64,000 nucleotides of DNA. Source: CAZPRW01 sp964577805. Lineage in GTDB: Bacteria > Verrucomicrobiota > Verrucomicrobiia > Opitutales > JAIRKQ01. The notes beneath the pieces were generated by a model. That model was given only the letters and a program-made list of their open reading frames with translations. It did no database searches and was not told where the DNA came from. The position numbers and the translations under genes are program-made. Below, in pieces: positions 59,756-64,000 of this stretch (within the stretch, counting starts at the first letter, position 1; the number at the start of each line of letters is the position of its first letter). The stretch is from positions 1 to 64,000 of the forward strand of contig CAZOAG010000002.1 in NCBI GenBank assembly GCA_964577805.1, read 5' to 3'.

Positions 59756-59812
59756 AAAATAAGATCAACGATAAAATGTCATTTCATAAAAAGTATAGGG
59801 GAAAATTTTTTC

Positions 59813-61489
59813 ATGATAGAATTTAAAAAAGAAAATAATAGTAACGAAGAAACTTGTACGGATGAAAGGTTTGTTGAGCGGATAAAAGAAGAGGCTGCTG
59901 AACGGGCAAAACAACAACCAATGTTACAACGTATAATTAAATCATTGTCGCGGACAGATCGTACGTTTCGGGAATTGATTTTTAGTAATGAATTGACAGA
60001 AAACCGTGTGGCGCTGTTAGAAGACGGAATTTTAGAAAATTATGAATTTGAACGTCTAAATGAACGAAGTGATGTCGGTGCGATATATAAGGGAAAGATT
60101 CAAAATCTTGAACCAGGATTGAAGGCAGCATTTGTCGACATTGGGGAGTCGAAGAACGCATTTTTGCACTACTGGGATATTTTGCCAGCTGTTAGTGAAA
60201 AAACATTCGAAGTCACTCGTAAGACAGGGAAAAAACAAAAACAAATAACATTGAAAGATATTCCAGATTTGTATGCAATTGGTACAGATATCATGGTACA
60301 AATTACGAAGGGCCAAATCGGAACAAAAGGTCCTCGAGTAACAACAAATATAGCACTTCCTGGAAAATGTCTTGTGTTGATGCCATTTTCTGAAGAATGT
60401 GGCATTTCAAAAAAAATCGAGGATGAAAAAGAACGTGCTCGATTGCGCGATATTGTCAATAAGTTGACCATCCCAGATGGCATGGGGGTAATTGTGCGTA
60501 CAGCTGGTGTAGGGAAAAAAGCACGATATTTTGTACGTGATCTTCACATGTTATTGCAAGAGTGGCAATCCGTAATGTCGAAATATGAAAATAATGATAA
60601 ACCAACATTGTTGCACCAAGAGCCAGATTTAGTAGAACGTGTTGTTCGTGACTTTTTGACTGATGATGTTGATCGTGTCATTGTCAATGATTCTGCTATT
60701 TTGGACAGGATGTTACATGCTGTTGAAATGATATCCCCACGGTCCAAGCAAAAGTTTCATTTATTTTCAGAAAATATTCCTGTTTTTGAACGGTTTAATA
60801 TTGAACGGCAGATAGAACAAACTTTTCGTCGACGTGTCCCATTATCATGTGGTGGTGAAATAGTCATTCATGAGACGGAAGCATTGACATCAATCGATGT
60901 TAATACCAGCAATTTCAAGTCGAAGGATAAAGACGGCAATAATTTTATTTATAATTTAAATTTTGAAGCAGGGAAAGAAATTGCTCGTCAATTACGATTA
61001 CGAAATATTGGTGGTTTGATTGTGATAGATTTTATCGATATGGTAAATAAACGCGATCGGAATAATATTTTCAATTTGATGCGTACAGAATTGAGCAAGG
61101 ATAAAGCACGAGTATTTGTCCTGCCAATATCAACATTAGGATTGATGGAAGTTTCTCGTCAACGACATTCACAAAGTAACTGTAGTGAAATGCGTGCGAT
61201 ATGTCGTTATTGTAATGGAGATGGGTATATTAAATCTCCGCGAACAATGTGTAGTGAAATATACCGCAAGATTGCCAGTTGTTTACAACAAAAACGTGAA
61301 AAAGTATCGATGGATACACGTGTTCAAATAAAGGTATTGTTGAACAATGATGTTTTGGATCATATGAAGGGTGACGAAGCGTCATTATTAACAGTAGAAG
61401 AACGATTTAATGCAAAATTGATGTTCCGGGCAGATCCATCATTGCATATAGAACATTATAAAATCTTGGATGTAACAACGATGTCATAG
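59813..61489 (+). CDS. rng: Ribonuclease G/E family endoribonuclease
   Basis: Endonuclease for rRNA maturation and mRNA decay, 558 aa. After a charged N-terminus come the S1 domain (AIYKGKIQNLEPGLKAAFVDIGESKNAFLH), a 5'-sensor region, and the DNase I-like catalytic part TSIDVNTSNF ... RNIGGLIVIDFIDM with both metal-binding Asp residues. The zinc link CRYCNGDGY keeps its CxxC. It lacks the long scaffold tail of RNase E and so is RNase G-like. Confidence 0.94.
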   Translation: MIEFKKENNSNEETCTDERFVERIKEEAAERAKQQPMLQRIIKSLSRTDRTFRELIFSNELTENRVALLEDGILENYEFERLNERSDVGAIYKGKIQNLEPGLKAAFVDIGESKNAFLHYWDILPAVSEKTFEVTRKTGKKQKQITLKDIPDLYAIGTDIMVQITKGQIGTKGPRVTTNIALPGKCLVLMPFSEECGISKKIEDEKERARLRDIVNKLTIPDGMGVIVRTAGVGKKARYFVRDLHMLLQEWQSVMSKYENNDKPTLLHQEPDLVERVVRDFLTDDVDRVIVNDSAILDRMLHAVEMISPRSKQKFHLFSENIPVFERFNIERQIEQTFRRRVPLSCGGEIVIHETEALTSIDVNTSNFKSKDKDGNNFIYNLNFEAGKEIARQLRLRNIGGLIVIDFIDMVNKRDRNNIFNLMRTELSKDKARVFVLPISTLGLMEVSRQRHSQSNCSEMRAICRYCNGDGYIKSPRTMCSEIYRKIASCLQQKREKVSMDTRVQIKVLLNNDVLDHMKGDEASLLTVEERFNAKLMFRADPSLHIEHYKILDVTTMS

Positions 61490-61626
61490 TGTCATAAAGC
61501 TATGATATTCTTTCTGGCATGATTCTGAGGCGAGTGTTTTGATGCAATTGAATTATAATATGAGGTTATAGTTTTCGTGATGAACAAATCTTTCGAGGGA
61601 TAAACTATTTTATTGATAGAAAAATC

Positions 61627-61655
61627 TTGTTAAGATGTTGAATGTTTGGTATAAT
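61627..61655 (+). promoter_or_regulatory. Consensus sigma-70 promoter of the 12-aa peptide unit
   Basis: TTGTTA, exactly 17 bases, TATAAT. This is the best promoter match I find in the window. It sits after rng, about 67 bases before the peptide ATG, giving a leader of roughly 60 nucleotides. Confidence 0.75.
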
Positions 61656-61721
61656 GGTTGCCGCATTTTAGCAGAGAACGGTATTCTGCATGGATGCATG
61701 AGAATTCAAAAAGGAGGAAAT

Positions 61722-61760
61722 ATGTGTGACTGTGGATGCGGCGGCGGAAAGAAAAAATAA
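61722..61760 (+). CDS. 12-residue Cys/Gly/Lys peptide MCDCGCGGGKKK
   Basis: A complete mini-gene with ATG, 12 codons and TAA. AAGGAGG ends four bases before the ATG, the strongest ribosome binding site seen in a genome segment where most genes lack one, so high translation is expected. Three cysteines alternate with other residues (C2, C4, C6), then three Gly and three Lys. The C-x-C-G-C pattern could bind a soft metal or be a leader peptide sensing cysteinyl-tRNA. The stop codon lies inside an 8-bp hairpin (TAAATCAT/ATGATTTA, 61758-61777), and a terminator follows. A non-coding RNA function for the same transcript is possible. Confidence 0.6.
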   Translation: MCDCGCGGGKKK

Positions 61761-61785
61761 ATCATTTCAATGATTTAATGGAATG

Positions 61786-61821
61786 GCCATTGGTAATCTT
61801 ACCAGTGGCTATCTTGTTTTT
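61786..61821 (+). terminator. Rho-independent terminator after the 12-aa peptide
   Basis: GCCATTGGTAA/TTACCAGTGGC form an 11-bp stem with one G-T pair (the innermost pairs may be open), followed by ATCTTGTTTTT. It separates the peptide unit from the secretion chaperone gene and could act as a conditional attenuator. Confidence 0.85.
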
Positions 61822-61885
61822 ACGAAAAAATCATTGACTAATTTTGTCATTCAATCATCCTTCTTCGAGAGAAGAGGAGTGTGAT

Positions 61886-62389
61886 ATGGCAATCGATACA
61901 TTCACTGATATTTTGCAAGAATTTGCTAGGAGGATAAATTTGATAGGGTTACAAATTGATCCATCTGGGTATTGTTGTTTAGATGTTGACCATGGAACAT
62001 TGGTACATCTAAAGTATGAAAATAAGCGCGATAATATGATTTTTATTTCAGAAATTGGTGAAATTCCTGAAATGAATAAGGGTGCTATTTTGCGATATTT
62101 GTTGCGTATGAATGATAATGCTGAAGAGAGCAAGGGCATGACGTTATCGTATAATAGTGATAGTAATAATGCTGCAATAGGATATCAGTATCCATTACGG
62201 TTTATGGATATCACTAAATTTGAAGAGTTTTTCAAAATGTTTTTGGATGAAGTCGAGCGCTGGAAGGGCAAGATGGAGCTATATACTCAAGGAACACTTC
62301 CTAATGGTGAAGAAGGAGTAGAAGGTGCTGCAACGACTGATACAAAATATGATGCTCCGAGCACACCAGCATTTATGATCGGTGCATGA
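61886..62389 (+). CDS. CesT-family type III secretion chaperone, second copy
   Basis: 167 aa. N-terminal helix FTDILQEFARRINLIGLQID, strand CCLDVDHGTLVHLKYE, then MIFISEIGEIPEMNKGAILRYLLRMN and a long helix FEEFFKMFLDEVERWKGKM: the CesT/Tir-chaperone pattern. A Gly/Thr/Pro-rich tail of about 30 residues is extra. AGAGGAG precedes the ATG by eight bases, favouring this start over a TTG 42 bases upstream. Its cognate effector is not adjacent; the gene may be controlled by the terminator region in front. Confidence 0.72.
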   Translation: MAIDTFTDILQEFARRINLIGLQIDPSGYCCLDVDHGTLVHLKYENKRDNMIFISEIGEIPEMNKGAILRYLLRMNDNAEESKGMTLSYNSDSNNAAIGYQYPLRFMDITKFEEFFKMFLDEVERWKGKMELYTQGTLPNGEEGVEGAATTDTKYDAPSTPAFMIGA

Positions 62390-63694
<1,305 letters not shown>

Positions 63695-64000
63695 ATGGAT
63701 ATTGCTGAATTTTTCCGACGTTGTTATTTTAGGGATGATAAGTTAGGCCTTTCAATTGATTTTAGTCATATTGATTTATCTGATGATTCCGTAGAAAATA
63801 TGCTGTCCAAACAAAAACGTGCCATGGAAGAAATGGAACGCTTAGAAGCAGGAGATATTGTTAATATCGATGAAAATAGGATGGTCGGACATTATTGGTT
63901 GCGTGCTCCTGAACTATCCCCTACTGATAATATTCGTGATGATATTATCAATATGCAACATCGTATAAAATCATTTGCGAATGATATTCATGCTGGAAAT
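63695..64000 (+). CDS. pgi: Glucose-6-phosphate isomerase, N-terminal part
   Basis: The first 102 codons only; the gene runs off the window. MDIAEFFRRCYFRDDKLGLSIDFS, AMEEMERLEAGDIVNIDENRMVGHYWLRAPELSP and IKSFANDIHAGN match the short PVC-type isomerases. The sugar-binding GIGGS motif would come just beyond the edge. It links imported glucose 6-phosphate to glycolysis (pgk, tpiA at 40-42 kb). Confidence 0.85.
   Translation, partial: MDIAEFFRRCYFRDDKLGLSIDFSHIDLSDDSVENMLSKQKRAMEEMERLEAGDIVNIDENRMVGHYWLRAPELSPTDNIRDDIINMQHRIKSFANDIHAGN

Overview
The window comes from an AT-rich, diderm bacterium that most likely lives inside or on eukaryotic cells. Several features point to the Verrucomicrobiota/PVC group, probably near the Opitutae/Puniceicoccales. 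These are a prepilin with the FLDGHV-type C-terminal signature, an Amuc_1098-like secretin, a tiny AURKAIP1/COX24-type ribosomal protein and a PVC-like start of glucose-6-phosphate isomerase. Lipid A synthesis (LpxK), a MlaFE lipid transporter, RodA, FtsW, MraY and MurD show an outer membrane and peptidoglycan. An interaction with a eukaryotic host is suggested by a type III secretion (T3SS) secretin (SctC), two CesT-like secretion chaperones, an OTU-type cysteine protease with a basic nuclear-localisation-like tail, an organophosphate:phosphate antiporter of the UhpC/GlpT class, and a family of three secreted-looking hydrophobic proteins. The lineage call is inference; no 16S gene is present.

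Layout. 1-0.35 kb: two abutting tandem arrays, both of 17-bp period. 0.7-3.8 kb (minus): mlaF-mlaE and asd. 3.8-11.2 kb (plus): ispE, an exported acidic protein, then a shortened division/cell-wall cluster mraY-murD-LysM lipoprotein-ftsW. 11.2-18.3 kb: a type IV pilus/type II-like secretin, an orphan peptide-binding lipoprotein, a divergent thymidine phosphorylase and a HAD phosphatase. 18.5-22.5 kb (minus): dnaK-groES-groEL with a clear terminator. 22.8-27.5 kb: glgC, the sugar-phosphate antiporter, truA and ftsY. 27.5-28.1 kb: a gene-free AT-rich segment with clustered DnaA boxes where strand composition changes from C>G to G>C; I propose this is the chromosome origin. 28.1-38.8 kb (all plus): birA, tRNA-Leu, two paralogous hydrophobic putative effectors, glyS, a T3SS chaperone translationally coupled to sctC, tRNA-Tyr and the OTU protein. 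39.5-46.8 kb: Nudix hydrolase, pgk-tpiA, a 1.4-kb decayed spacer, ftsK and the third hydrophobic paralog. 47-54.9 kb: prepilin, the folate cluster folE-folP-folB-folK, a CofE-like candidate folylglutamate synthase, peroxiredoxin, the mS38-like peptide, thyA-folA, lpxK and a YdeI-like protein. 55-61.5 kb: a short GspE/PilB ATPase, psd and an AGCS symporter (minus), then rodA and rng (plus). 61.6-64 kb: an isolated mini-unit (consensus promoter, strong ribosome binding site, the 12-residue peptide MCDCGCGGGKKK, terminator) just upstream of a second T3SS chaperone, a 1.3-kb non-coding stretch with degenerate repeats and a hexanucleotide array, and the start of pgi.

How it works together: the folate genes plus thyA-folA form a nearly complete tetrahydrofolate/dTMP supply. 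The antiporter, glgC, pgi, pgk and tpiA fit import of host sugar phosphate into glycogen and glycolysis. Pilus genes (secretin, prepilin, short ATPase) are scattered, as are the T3SS genes, so neither machine is complete here. Tight ATGA overlaps are common within operons, while strong Shine-Dalgarno sequences are rare, which makes the few strong ones informative.
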